This document shows positions 25,913-34,646 of a DNA stretch of 64,000 nt, in pieces. How positions within the stretch are numbered: position 1 is the stretch's first letter; each line of letters begins with the position of its first letter. Made by a program: the position numbers and the translations under genes. The DNA is from Bryobacterales bacterium (GTDB taxonomy: Bacteria; Acidobacteriota; Terriglobia; Bryobacterales; UBA6623): positions 1 to 64,000 of the forward strand of contig JAPPMC010000095.1 in assembly GCA_028819235.1 (NCBI GenBank), in the 5' to 3' direction. The notes beneath the pieces are model-generated. The model was given only the letters and a program-made list of their open reading frames with translations. It was not told the DNA's origin and did no database searches.

Positions 25913-26725
25913 TCAGCCGGGCTGGCGCTCGTGGTAGTCCGTGCGTTCCCCTCTCGGCCGGTTCTTGAACTCCCGCACGAGGCGCACGAACGCGCTGACG
26001 ACCGCTTCGAAAATCGCCTCGCCTTTCGCGGGTGTCCCAAGTGTCGGGTCTCCGTAGGTCCCAGTCTTGCTGAATCGCGTCCACTCGTCCATCAGGTGCA
26101 CCGGCGACCCGTCCATCAGGTCCATCCAAATGAACTCGGATTCGGGCATTCCGATCTCCTTCACAGCCCGGTCCATCTCCACTTTGTCCGGGGCGAGGTG
26201 CAGGTAGACCGATGTTTCCAACTCACCTGCATGAGACATGCCTCCGCGGCCCGACTCGCGCTGTCGGCGGATCTCCTCACGGGCGAGGCTAGGCCAGATG
26301 AACGTACCGCACAGGGCATCGGTCTCGAGGATCGTCCGGCGTGCAACGAGGTCAAGGATCGGCATGTTCGAGCCGTGCCCATCGGCGATCAGAATGCGCC
26401 GGAAGCCGTGGTGGGCCACGCTCTTGGTCACGTCTAGCACGAAGTGCAGGAGGTGCTCTTGGCGGATGTCGATCGTCCCCGTGAAGTCCATGTGGTGGGT
26501 CTCGAACCCGTACGGGATCAGCGGCAACAGGAGGATTTCGCCGGCGGCACGTTTAGCGGCCTCTTCGCAAATGCTCCAGATCAGGAAGTTGTCGGTGTCG
26601 AGCGGCAGGTGGTGGCCATGGTCCTCGACGGAGCCGATCGGCAACACGACGACCGGCTGTTCGCGGACGCGGGCGCCCAGATCCTGCCAAGTATGGTGCT
26701 GGTAGAGGTACGGGATCTTTGCCAT
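25913..26725 (-). CDS. Creatininase-family amidohydrolase
   Basis: 270 residues of the creatinine amidohydrolase family, metal-dependent hydrolases of cyclic amides. The signature begins VVLPIGSVEDHGHHLPLDTD, giving the Glu, His and Asp metal ligands. It continues with IADGHGSNMPILD and GGMSHAGELETSVYLHLAP (the second metal Glu in HAGELET). Family members include creatininase and enzymes in riboflavin/F420 or mycofactocin biosynthesis. Placing directly after an MFS transporter gene (6 bp apart, same strand) favours a catabolic role on an imported compound. Creatinine itself is not proven. Confidence 0.88.
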   Translation of the reverse strand: MAKIPYLYQHHTWQDLGARVREQPVVVLPIGSVEDHGHHLPLDTDNFLIWSICEEAAKRAAGEILLLPLIPYGFETHHMDFTGTIDIRQEHLLHFVLDVTKSVAHHGFRRILIADGHGSNMPILDLVARRTILETDALCGTFIWPSLAREEIRRQRESGRGGMSHAGELETSVYLHLAPDKVEMDRAVKEIGMPESEFIWMDLMDGSPVHLMDEWTRFSKTGTYGDPTLGTPAKGEAIFEAVVSAFVRLVREFKNRPRGERTDYHERQPG

Positions 26726-26730
26726 CGCTG

Positions 26731-27987
26731 CTATGCCTCCGCCCTGACGCGCCGCGCCGGATCGATGGCAAACCAGAGCAGGGCGCCTACACCATACACG
26801 ACGGTCGCGGTCCAGAACATCGCATCGAACGAGCCGAACCTAGCGGCCAGCCACGCCGCCGAGATCGGCGAAATCACTGCTGACGCGCTCGAGGCAGTGT
26901 TCATGAAGCCGGTCGCCGTGCCGCCGTAGCGGTGGCCCACGTCGACGCACACGGCCCATGCGACAGGCAGGGTCAGATCCTGCGCGCCTTGGGCGAATGC
27001 CATCCACAGCACGGCAGCGAGCGGCTCCCCGGCCTCAGCCGCAAGAGCGAAGCCAAGTGCCGCAAGAGCGAAGCCGGCGATGCCCACGGCCCTGCGACCC
27101 CACCGCAGGCCAATCTTCGCCACCAGCCAGTCCGACAGCGTGCCGCCGAACACGCACGCCGCCGCCCCGGCCAGCAGGGGAATCGCCGAGTACAGGCCGG
27201 AGCGCTCCAGCGTCAGGCCGTATTCGTCCATCAAGTAGGTCGGCAGCCACGTGACGAAAAAGTAGAAGCCATAGGCTGAGCAGAAGTACATCCAGAAGAG
27301 CGTCCACAGGTTGCCGTCCTTCAGCATGCTCCTCCACGGAATCGCCGCTGCTTCCGCCGGCGGCGTGCCCTCCGACCGGATGTACGCCAGTTCGTCCGGC
27401 CCCACCGCAGGGTGGTCCGCCGGGTCGTCGGCATACCAGCGCCAGAACAGCCAGCACCAAGCCAAGCCCACTACGCCCAGCGCGGCGAACGACGGGCGCC
27501 ATCCCATGAGGGTGATGAGGACTGCCATGACCGGCGGGGCCGCCGAACCACCAATGCGCGCTCCCATCCACATCAGTCCCGTCGTCGCTCCTCTCTTGCT
27601 GGCCGGAAACCAACGTGCCAGAGCCCGCGTGAGCGTAGGGAAGGCTCCCGCTTGGGCAGCGCCGAAGAGAAAGCGTATGGAGATGAGGCCGACAAGCCCC
27701 CTTACAGCACCGGTCAGGACCGTGAGCAGGGACCACCCGACGACGATCGGGAGCATCAGGCGCCGTTGCCCGAAGCGGTCTCCTAGCCACCCCGTCGGAA
27801 TCTCGAACAGTCCGTACGCGAGCGCGAAAGCGCTGAACACGTATCCCATTTGCGCATTGCTCAGGCCCAGGTCGTCGGTCACGAAGGGAGCGGCAACAGA
27901 AATGCAGACACGGTGTAGGTAGGTGATGAATGCGACGGTGATGGCGAGTGAGAGCGTGGTGCGGCGGGCGTGGGTGGAGGTGTTCAC
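26731..27987 (-). CDS. MFS transporter (anion:cation symporter-like)
   Basis: 418 residues with about twelve membrane segments. MFS landmarks are visible: GWLGDRFGQRR in the loop between helices 2 and 3, and the matching motif GGTLSDWLVAKIGLRWGRR in the second half. The N-terminus (TTLSLAITVAFITYLHRVCISVA) and DLGLSNAQMGYVFSAFALAYGL-type segment resemble the ACS family that imports hexuronates, glucarate and other organic anions. It precedes the creatininase-family gene by 6 bp and is presumably co-transcribed, suggesting uptake of that enzyme's substrate. Start is a GTG at 27987, in a 250 bp intergenic region shared with the divergent ABC-transporter operon. Confidence 0.85.
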   Translation of the reverse strand: MNTSTHARRTTLSLAITVAFITYLHRVCISVAAPFVTDDLGLSNAQMGYVFSAFALAYGLFEIPTGWLGDRFGQRRLMLPIVVGWSLLTVLTGAVRGLVGLISIRFLFGAAQAGAFPTLTRALARWFPASKRGATTGLMWMGARIGGSAAPPVMAVLITLMGWRPSFAALGVVGLAWCWLFWRWYADDPADHPAVGPDELAYIRSEGTPPAEAAAIPWRSMLKDGNLWTLFWMYFCSAYGFYFFVTWLPTYLMDEYGLTLERSGLYSAIPLLAGAAACVFGGTLSDWLVAKIGLRWGRRAVGIAGFALAALGFALAAEAGEPLAAVLWMAFAQGAQDLTLPVAWAVCVDVGHRYGGTATGFMNTASSASAVISPISAAWLAARFGSFDAMFWTATVVYGVGALLWFAIDPARRVRAEA

Positions 27988-28236
27988 GGAAGCGGCTGGA
28001 TTCTACCAGCGGCTGCAGTCGCCTCGCGCTCAACGGGGTCGATAGCCCACTCGGCAGCGGGCTCTGGATCGTGCGCAGCGCATGGGCGTTCGCCGGCCCA
28101 TTCCGGAATGAACACGCCCCATGCCACTGACAGGTGCGTGATATCATCGGGTCACGCTAGGGTCGCCGCTATGGCGGCCCCAAGACCGACGGTCGGAGGT
28201 GCGGCATCAGTTCCCCCGGGCCGGGTGAGTCCGCAC

Positions 28237-29253
28237 ATGCGGCCGGGCACGAATCGCGGCGGCGCCGGAGTCGCTATCTCCGTGCTTGCGGCGGTGTCCG
28301 TGCTGGGCCCGGCCGGTTGCGTCGTAGACTCGGATTGCGGCCCGGTCACTGTTGCCGAGATGACTTGGCCGACCGCCGCCTTTGCGGCCAACGTAGAGCA
28401 CTTCATCCTGCAGCACGGCTACGGTTGCCTGTCGGAGGTTGTGCCAGGCAACACCGTGCCGACCGTCACTGCGATGGTCGAGCGGGGCGAGCCCGACGTT
28501 GCCCCCGAGGTCTGGCTGAACTCGATCCGGCTGGTTGTAGAGCGGGGCCTTGCGGAAGGTCGGCTGAGGATGGCTGGGGACATCGTTTCCGACGGAGGGG
28601 ACGAAGGCTGGTACGTCCCGGAGTTCGTCGTCGAGCAGCACCCGGAGCTCGCAACCTTGGACGGCGTCCTTGGCCGTCCTGACTTGTTTCCGGACGTCGA
28701 AGAGCCCGGCAAGGGCCGCTTCTACACCTGTCCTCCTGGCTGGGCGTGCCAGATCATCGACAAGAACCTCTACCGCGCGTTCGGCATGGAAGCCGCAGGC
28801 TTCACGCTCTTCAACCCGGGATCCGGCGAAGGACTCAGTGCGGCCATTGCACGTGCCTCTGAGCGACGAGAGCCGATCTTCGCCTACTTCTACACGCCAA
28901 GCCCCCTCGTGGCGCGTTACCCGATGCGAAAGCTGCAGTCCGTGCCCCACGACCCGGGCACTTGGCCCTGCATGACGACGCCCGACTGCGCGAGCCCGGT
29001 GCGCAATTCGTATCCCAAGCCAGTCGTGAAGACTGTGGTGAGTGCGTCGTTCGCCGAGCGTGCCCCCGACGCCTACGCATTCGTGTCGCGCGTATCATGG
29101 ACGAATGCCTTCCTGAGTGGGCTGATGGATTGGCAGGAAACGGAATACGCGACCCCGAGGGAGACCGCGTTGCACTTCTTGAGGACGCACGAGCCCGTCT
29201 GGACCCAGTGGGTGCCCGCGGAAGTAGCGGCGCGGGTGAGGTCTGCCCTCTGA
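28237..29253 (+). CDS. Glycine betaine/proline-type ABC substrate-binding lipoprotein
   Basis: About 338 residues from ATG 28237. A lipobox (VSVLGPAGC) ends the signal, so it is predicted to be a lipoprotein in the periplasm. The body matches OpuAC/ProX binding proteins: TVAEMTWPTAAFAANVEHFI, WLNSIR, GWYVPEFVVEQHPEL, GRFYTCPPGWACQIIDKNL and the C-terminal VSWTNAFLSGLMDWQETE. Trp and Tyr residues in these segments would form the aromatic cage for a quaternary ammonium ligand such as glycine betaine. ATG 28171 is an alternative start that would lengthen the N-terminus. It is first in an operon with the permease (34 bp) and ATPase genes. Confidence 0.85.
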   Translation: MRPGTNRGGAGVAISVLAAVSVLGPAGCVVDSDCGPVTVAEMTWPTAAFAANVEHFILQHGYGCLSEVVPGNTVPTVTAMVERGEPDVAPEVWLNSIRLVVERGLAEGRLRMAGDIVSDGGDEGWYVPEFVVEQHPELATLDGVLGRPDLFPDVEEPGKGRFYTCPPGWACQIIDKNLYRAFGMEAAGFTLFNPGSGEGLSAAIARASERREPIFAYFYTPSPLVARYPMRKLQSVPHDPGTWPCMTTPDCASPVRNSYPKPVVKTVVSASFAERAPDAYAFVSRVSWTNAFLSGLMDWQETEYATPRETALHFLRTHEPVWTQWVPAEVAARVRSAL

Positions 29254-29286
29254 CGACAAAGACAAACGGCCTAGGACGTGCTCACG

Positions 29287-30162
29287 ATGCCTGAGTGGCT
29301 CAAAAGCTTCCCGACGCTTGGAGAAGAGTTCCTGCGATCGGTCAGGAGGGTCTTCGACGAAGGATACCGGTCCTTCTCCCGCGAATATGGCGAGGCGGTC
29401 GAGGCGATCTTCGATCCGCTGCTGTACCTGCTCGTCTGGTTCGAGCGACTGCTGCTGGCCACTCCCTGGTGGCTGGTGGTCGCTGCTGTGTGTGCGCTCT
29501 GCTACGCAGCGACGCGCAGCAAGAAGCTGGTCGCCTGGACGCTGGCCACTCTGCTGGTGGTCGGATTGCTCGGCATGTGGGAAGACACGATGCGCACTCT
29601 GGCGATCATCTCGATCTCGACGCTGATCACCGTGGTGCTGGGCGTTCCATTGGGCATCGCTATGTCCAGGTCCGACCGTTTGCAGGCGATCTTCACGCCA
29701 GTTTTGGACGTCATGCAGACCATGCCCATTTTCGTGTACCTGATTCCGGTAGTGATGCTGTTCGGTTTGGGGAAGATTCCCGGGGTCATCGCCGTGGTGA
29801 TCTACGCGATTCCCCCCGTGATCCGATTGACGAATCTGGGGATTCGACTGGTGGCCGAGGAAGTCCTTGAGGCGTCCGACGCGTTCGGCGCTTCCGGGAG
29901 GGACAAGCTCATTCAAGTGCAGCTGCCCTTGGCCCTGCCGAACATCATGGCGGGCATCAACCAGACGATCATGATGGCCTTGTCGATGGTGGTCATCGCT
30001 TCGATGATCGGCGTTCGCGGCCTAGGCCAGCCCGTGCTCGAGGCGGTCACAAACCAGTACTTCGCCATGGGAATCCTGAACGGTGCAGCCGTTGTCGCGC
30101 TTGCAATCTTGTTCGACCGGATAACTCAGGCGTACGGCCGCCGTCTGCGCGCCATCAGGTAG
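29287..30162 (+). CDS. Glycine betaine/proline-type ABC permease (ProW/OpuAB-like)
   Basis: About 291 residues from ATG 29287 (GTG 29278 is an alternative). Five to six membrane helices follow an amphipathic N-terminus. The binding-protein-dependent transport signature lies in AEEVLEASDAFGASGRDKLIQVQLPLALPNIMAG, including the EAA-like loop ASDAFGASGRDKL that contacts the ATPase. Upstream, TLITVVLGVPLGIAMSRSDRL and VMQTMPIFVYLIPVVMLFGLGK are typical of ProW. It sits between the binding protein and the ATPase and its stop directly abuts the ATPase GTG, so the three proteins should form one transporter. Confidence 0.9.
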   Translation: MPEWLKSFPTLGEEFLRSVRRVFDEGYRSFSREYGEAVEAIFDPLLYLLVWFERLLLATPWWLVVAAVCALCYAATRSKKLVAWTLATLLVVGLLGMWEDTMRTLAIISISTLITVVLGVPLGIAMSRSDRLQAIFTPVLDVMQTMPIFVYLIPVVMLFGLGKIPGVIAVVIYAIPPVIRLTNLGIRLVAEEVLEASDAFGASGRDKLIQVQLPLALPNIMAGINQTIMMALSMVVIASMIGVRGLGQPVLEAVTNQYFAMGILNGAAVVALAILFDRITQAYGRRLRAIR

Positions 30163-31245
30163 GTGGCGAGGGTGAGCTCCGGATCGATCCAGGTCCAAGG
30201 GCTCTACAAGGTCTTTGGGCGCGATCCGGCTGCGGTCATGCCGCTCGTCCGCGAGGGCATTGGCAAGGAAGAGCTGCGCGACACTCATGGCCACGTCCTT
30301 GCTCTACGGAACATCGACCTTAGCGTCCCCGAGGGAAGCGTACAGGTGATCATGGGCCTGAGCGGCTGCGGCAAGTCGACGCTCGTCCGGCACTTCAACC
30401 GGCTCGTTGAGCCGACAGAGGGCAGTGTCTCAGTAGGCGGAGTGGACGTGCTGACACTTCCGCCCGGGGAACTCAGGCACTTTCGACAGAGCGTCATCAG
30501 CATGGTGTTCCAGCGCTTTGCGCTGTTCCCGCACAAGACCGTGCGGGCCAATGTCGGCTTCGGACTCGACGTTCAGCGGACAGAGGAACGCGAACGCGAC
30601 AGGAGGGTCGCCCGGTGGATCGAGCGCGTCGGGCTGGCGGGATACGAAGAATCCTACCCGGGAGAGCTCTCAGGTGGGATGCAACAGCGAGTGGGTCTTG
30701 CCCGGGCACTAGCCACTGACGCCAAGATCCTTTTGATGGACGAGCCGTTCGGCGCACTCGACCCCCTGATACGGGCGGATATGCAGGAATTGGTGCTAGG
30801 TCTGCAGGCCGAGCTGAAGAAGACCGTGGTCTTTGTCACGCACGACCTTGAGGAGGCCATCGCAGTCGGGGACAGGATCGCGATCCTTCGCGACGGTGAG
30901 ATTGTGCAGAACGCCGACTCCCAAGAGCTCGTCCTGCGGCCGGCCGACCGCTACATCGAGCAGTTCACGCTCAAGATCAACCGTGCGCGAGTCCTGCGGG
31001 TTGGATCGGTGATGGAACCCCCGAACATGGAACTGGACAGCCCGTTGCACTGCGGTGCTGACATGTCCTTGGAAGAGGCGCTCCCGCGCGTAAGCGCTTC
31101 GCCAGGCGAAGAGGCCCCCGTCACAGACCGGGATGGAAACGTGGTGGGTGCGATTTCCGTGCTCAGGATTCTCGTCGCCGTGGCCGGGGGGCGCTACTCC
31201 TTGGGGGATGGATCGGAGGACCGCCTCAAGCGGATTTTACGGTGA
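30163..31245 (+). CDS. Glycine betaine/proline-type ABC ATPase (ProV/OpuAA-like)
   Basis: 360 residues starting at a GTG immediately after the permease stop. Walker A is GLSGCGKST (about 65-73), the signature motif LSGGMQQR (169-176) and Walker B ILLMDEP (189-195), followed by FGALDPL and the switch His in FVTHDLEEA. The N-terminus has the ProV-type extension ([20 protein letters not shown]). After about residue 270 the region [19 protein letters not shown] and [14 protein letters not shown] resembles a single, partial CBS domain rather than the tandem pair seen in osmoregulated OpuA, which may mean a different control of transport. It completes the operon. Confidence 0.92.
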   Translation: MARVSSGSIQVQGLYKVFGRDPAAVMPLVREGIGKEELRDTHGHVLALRNIDLSVPEGSVQVIMGLSGCGKSTLVRHFNRLVEPTEGSVSVGGVDVLTLPPGELRHFRQSVISMVFQRFALFPHKTVRANVGFGLDVQRTEERERDRRVARWIERVGLAGYEESYPGELSGGMQQRVGLARALATDAKILLMDEPFGALDPLIRADMQELVLGLQAELKKTVVFVTHDLEEAIAVGDRIAILRDGEIVQNADSQELVLRPADRYIEQFTLKINRARVLRVGSVMEPPNMELDSPLHCGADMSLEEALPRVSASPGEEAPVTDRDGNVVGAISVLRILVAVAGGRYSLGDGSEDRLKRILR

Positions 31246-31344
31246 GAGGCGTCAGTCCCGGTTTCTTGGCGCCGCCAATCACTGCGACGGCCCGCCGGCT
31301 CTCCTTGCGGTCCAGGCCGTCGCCGATCGGTCCGCGGCGCCCGG

Positions 31345-32004
31345 TCATCGCAGCGGACGGACGCGGATCCTGCGGTATTCCACGCGCATCGGCTCACCGC
31401 GGTGCAGCTGCATGGCCAGAACGCCTTGGAGAGCGCCGGGGTCCAGCACGTCGTTCGTTACGACGCCATTGACCTCGATTCGAATGCGGTGGCCGCGACA
31501 CAGGACCTCAACCGTGTTCCACCCGGGTCCGACAACATGCTCGGCCCGGTCCTGCCAGCCGTCCAGGATGAGCCCCCCTTCGAGGCCTTCGCCGTGCAGG
31601 TTGCCCCAGCCCTTTCCTTCCGCCAGATCGGCTTGATATCCGTGTACCACCCAGCCTTCGAGCCTCTTGCTGCGGAACTGCATTCCACTGTTGCCGTTGT
31701 GCAGGCGAACCTCGAATCGCAGCACGAAGTCCGAGAACGATCGCCGGGAGACCAAGAACGAGTTCTGTCGCAGCGGATTCGACTCTGTCGATCCCACGAT
31801 GACGCCATCCTGCACGCTCCAAAGGCTTGGATCACCGTCCCAACCGGCAAGATCGCGACCGTTGAAGAGCGACTCGAAGCCTGCGGCGGCCTCTTCCGGC
31901 GTGACGCTAGCGTCGATCGCCGATAGCCAAGGCAGGAATGAAGCGGCCGCCAAGACTGGCACCATTCGGGTGGCCGAGGTGCCGACCCTTGTGGCGAACC
32001 GCAC
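31345..32004 (-). CDS. Exported DUF1080 (3-keto-disaccharide hydrolase-type) protein
   Basis: 219 residues from a GTG at 32004 with a signal peptide (residues ~1-30, LAAASFLPWLSAI). The mature part is the DUF1080 fold: GFESLFNGRDLAGWDGDPSLWSVQDGVIVG, then SFSDFVLRFEVRLHNGNSGMQFRS and YQADLAEGKGWGNLHGE. This is a concanavalin-like beta-sandwich found in great numbers in Acidobacteria and Planctomycetes; some members hydrolyse 3-keto-glycosides. It starts 4 bp after the prfA stop on the same strand and may be co-transcribed, although the functions are unrelated. Substrate unknown. Confidence 0.85.
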   Translation of the reverse strand: MRFATRVGTSATRMVPVLAAASFLPWLSAIDASVTPEEAAAGFESLFNGRDLAGWDGDPSLWSVQDGVIVGSTESNPLRQNSFLVSRRSFSDFVLRFEVRLHNGNSGMQFRSKRLEGWVVHGYQADLAEGKGWGNLHGEGLEGGLILDGWQDRAEHVVGPGWNTVEVLCRGHRIRIEVNGVVTNDVLDPGALQGVLAMQLHRGEPMRVEYRRIRVRPLR

Positions 32005-32008
32005 GATT

Positions 32009-33082
32009 TCACCCTACCTGCGCTGCCAAGGCCTCGGCCTGCCCGGCGGCCGCCAGCGGCTTGATGAGCACGTCCAGATTGCCATCCAAGACTTGGGACA
32101 GCTGATGGACCTTGAGGCCAATGCGGTGGTCCGTGATGCGCATCTCCGGGAAGTTGTACGTTCGAATCTTCTCTGAGCGGTCCCCTGCGCGCACCATGGC
32201 ACGGCGTTTCGAGGCCTGTTCCGAATGCTGGCGCTCGCGTTCGATTTCGTAGAGCCTCGACCGCAGCACCTGCATCGCCTTCTTCCGGTTCTTGATCTGG
32301 GACTTCTCGTCTTGGCACGTGACAACCAGACCGGTGGGTCGATGCGTGATCCGCACCGCGGAGTACGTGGTGTTCACCGACTGGCCGCCCGGCCCGGACG
32401 AGCAGTAAGTGTCGATCCTGAGGTCGCTCTCCGCGATCTTTACGTCGACCTCATCCGCTTCCGGCAGCACGGCAACCGTGACCGCAGAGGTATGGATGCG
32501 CCCCTGCGACTCCGTCTTAGGCACCCGCTGCACCCGGTGCACTCCGCTCTCGTACTTGAGCTTGGAGTAGACACCCTTCCCGGTCACCAGGGCGATGACC
32601 TCCTTGATCCCGCCAGCCTCGGAGTCGTTGCGCACGGTTGTCTCCACCTTCCAAGACCGGCTCTCGGCATACTTCAAGTACATCCGGAAGACTTCCAGGG
32701 CGAACAGGGTGGCCTCATCCCCTCCCGTGCCCGCGCGGATCTCTAGGACCGCTCCTTTGGCGTCGGTGGGGTCTACTGGCAGCAGCAGGACTCGGATCTC
32801 TTCCGCGAGGCCGGACTGCCGCGCCCGAAGCTGCGCGATCTCCTCTTGCGCCATCTCGATGAGCTCAGGATCGGGGTCGCCCAGCAATTCCGCTGTGTCT
32901 TCGATCTGATTCCCGGCTCGCTTCCACTCCCGAAACTTGTCAACGACCTCGGCTATCGAGGCGTGCTGGCGGGCGCACTGCTGATAGGCCCTGCGGTCCG
33001 CGATCAGGGCTGGGTCGGCGAGCTTTGCAGAGAGGTCCTCGAAGCGCGCCTCCACTTCTTCGATGCTGCGTATCCACTCCAT
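32009..33082 (-). CDS. prfA: Peptide chain release factor 1
   Basis: 357 residues, normal length. It terminates translation at UAA and UAG. The codon-reading PxT tripeptide is PKT at about 188-190 within RVPKTESQGRIHTSA, and the peptidyl-tRNA hydrolysis motif GGQ is at about 232-234 in SSGPGGQSVNTTYSAVR. The PxT form identifies RF1 rather than RF2, and no programmed frameshift is present. It follows the DUF1385 gene on the same strand after ~90 bp, a common pairing (rpmE-DUF1385-prfA-prmC in many bacteria), but prmC is not the next gene here; a DUF1080 gene is. Confidence 0.96.
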   Translation of the reverse strand: MEWIRSIEEVEARFEDLSAKLADPALIADRRAYQQCARQHASIAEVVDKFREWKRAGNQIEDTAELLGDPDPELIEMAQEEIAQLRARQSGLAEEIRVLLLPVDPTDAKGAVLEIRAGTGGDEATLFALEVFRMYLKYAESRSWKVETTVRNDSEAGGIKEVIALVTGKGVYSKLKYESGVHRVQRVPKTESQGRIHTSAVTVAVLPEADEVDVKIAESDLRIDTYCSSGPGGQSVNTTYSAVRITHRPTGLVVTCQDEKSQIKNRKKAMQVLRSRLYEIERERQHSEQASKRRAMVRAGDRSEKIRTYNFPEMRITDHRIGLKVHQLSQVLDGNLDVLIKPLAAAGQAEALAAQVG

Positions 33083-33173
33083 GGGTCACCCCCGCGAAGG
33101 CGGTCCGCCCAACGGCACCGGCGTCGCCCAGAGCGGTGCGGCGTTGCGCGCACCTGTGGCCGCCGGCCCCGCC

Positions 33174-34148
33174 TCAGGCGATCACTGCCGATCCCCCCGC
33201 CCGACGCTCGAAATCAAAGGCCCGCTCTAGTGCATGTATGGCGACCTCCACCTGGCTGTCGTCGGGCTGGCGGGTAGTGATCCGCTGCAGCCACAGCCCT
33301 GGCTGTGCCACGAGGGAGAATACGCTGCCTTGGCGCTTGGCTGTGTAGCGTATGATCTCAAAGCTTGCGCCCGCGATGAGGGGCAGAAGCGCGATGCGCG
33401 CAAGAAACGAACCGACCATGTTCTCCACTGGTACGAAAGCGTAGACGGCGATCGCGACGAGCATCACGAACATTAGGAAGCTCGTCCCGCAGCGCGGGTG
33501 CAGCGTCGTGAATCGCTGCGCATTAGCGACGCTCAGACCTTGGCCAGACTCGTGGTTGTGGACCACCTTGTGCTCAGCCCCGTGGTACTCGAACACCCGG
33601 CGGATGTCCTTCATGCGTGCGATCGCGAGGAGGAAGGCGAGGAAGATCCCGATTCGCACGACCCCCTCGACGGCGCTGAAGGCGACTGGCGTGCCGAGGA
33701 CGGGAAGCAGACCTTCCAGCTGGCTTGTGGCAAGCAGTGGGACGAGCTTATACATGACGATGAAAAACCCGACCGAGATGGCAATGTTTACGCCCAGCAT
33801 CCACCCCGGCAGTTCCTCGGGCTCCTCGTCTGCCCCGTCCGCGGCTTGGCTGGCGGAGAAGTTCAGGGCTTTGACACCGAGTGCCATAGACTGCCCGAGC
33901 ACTCCGCAGCCCCGCACCAGTGGCACGGCCCAAAACCTGCTGCGGTCCGAGAGTCGAACGGAAGAATCCTCCAAAGTGGTGATATCTCCGCTGGGCTTGC
34001 GCACCGCCACGCAGTACGACTGGGGGGTCCGCATCATGACCCCCTCCATAACCGCCTGCCCGCCGATCAGCGGGTCGCCCTCCGCCCTCATGGCGGGAAA
34101 CAAGGTGGAGTGCGCGCACAGGCGCGCGATCTTTCCTAAGGCGCCCAT
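33174..34148 (-). CDS. DUF1385 membrane protein (YqhQ-like)
   Basis: Up to 324 residues; the family normally begins a few residues before GGQAVMEGVMM, so an internal ATG at 34091 could be the true start. The conserved block DPLIGGQAVMEGVMMRTPQ lies near the N-terminus. EYHGAEHKVVHNHE carries the histidine-rich segment that gave the family its predicted metal dependence, and HPRCGTSF follows. Three to four membrane helices are visible (GVNIAISVGFFIVM, FLMFVMLVAIAVYAF). Biochemical role unknown. It is divergent from the next gene (66 bp apart) and upstream of prfA on the same strand, the usual context of this family. Confidence 0.88.
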   Translation of the reverse strand: MGALGKIARLCAHSTLFPAMRAEGDPLIGGQAVMEGVMMRTPQSYCVAVRKPSGDITTLEDSSVRLSDRSRFWAVPLVRGCGVLGQSMALGVKALNFSASQAADGADEEPEELPGWMLGVNIAISVGFFIVMYKLVPLLATSQLEGLLPVLGTPVAFSAVEGVVRIGIFLAFLLAIARMKDIRRVFEYHGAEHKVVHNHESGQGLSVANAQRFTTLHPRCGTSFLMFVMLVAIAVYAFVPVENMVGSFLARIALLPLIAGASFEIIRYTAKRQGSVFSLVAQPGLWLQRITTRQPDDSQVEVAIHALERAFDFERRAGGSAVIA

Positions 34149-34201
34149 CCCGAGAGGCCTTTCTGCGCGGCGCGACGAGAGGCGTCAGCTCCCACCTAGG
34201 A

Positions 34202-34207
34202 TACACT
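34202..34207 (+). promoter_or_regulatory. Possible -10 element just upstream of 34214
   Basis: TACACT within GGATACACTG ends six bases before the ATG at 34214, with no Shine-Dalgarno between, in the 66 bp space between divergent genes. If used it would give a nearly leaderless transcript, as proposed for 1410. No convincing -35 was found, so this is weak. Confidence 0.25.
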
Positions 34208-34213
34208 GAGAGT

Positions 34214-34621
34214 ATGATCCGGAAGCTCTGGGTGCGCTTCCGCCCGGCTGTCTTCTGGGACTTTCCCCGGGGCTCGTGGCAGTACGACGTCGTCGTCGTG
34301 CTGATATTGGCGTTCATCTTCCTGATGCCCGCCGGGCTCTTCAATGACCGCCCGAGCGAGCCGGTCGTGCAGGAGATCGAGCATGGGGTTGGCGATTCGC
34401 GGGTTTTCTGGATCGATCCCGGAGCGCTCGGTCGTGCCGATCCGGAGCACGCGAGGGAAGGGCTTGAAGCGCTGCTCGAGGCCAAGGTGGGCAGCGAGCT
34501 CGCTGTGGACCGCATCCAGCCCGCAACTGACCGGGCAGGGAACGTCCAAGCCTATCTCGTCTTCACGGTGCCCGCCAATTCCGACGGGCGAACGGAGGGC
34601 GCGCCGCACGGTCAGGAGTAA
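34214..34621 (+). CDS. Small membrane-anchored protein
   Basis: 135 residues. Residues ~20-45 form one membrane helix (YDVVVVLILAFIFLMPAGLF) after a short basic start. The rest is soluble and probably faces the periplasm; it includes a strand-helix-strand pattern ending AYLVFTVPANSDG. A TonB- or energy-transducer-like C-terminus is possible but not shown. It lies 25 bp upstream of a LolA-like gene on the same strand, and the two are probably co-expressed and could work together at the envelope. No family was recognised. The gene is divergent from the DUF1385 gene. Confidence 0.6.
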   Translation: MIRKLWVRFRPAVFWDFPRGSWQYDVVVVLILAFIFLMPAGLFNDRPSEPVVQEIEHGVGDSRVFWIDPGALGRADPEHAREGLEALLEAKVGSELAVDRIQPATDRAGNVQAYLVFTVPANSDGRTEGAPHGQE

Positions 34622-34646
34622 ACCAGCCTTTTTGGGCTGGGGTCGC

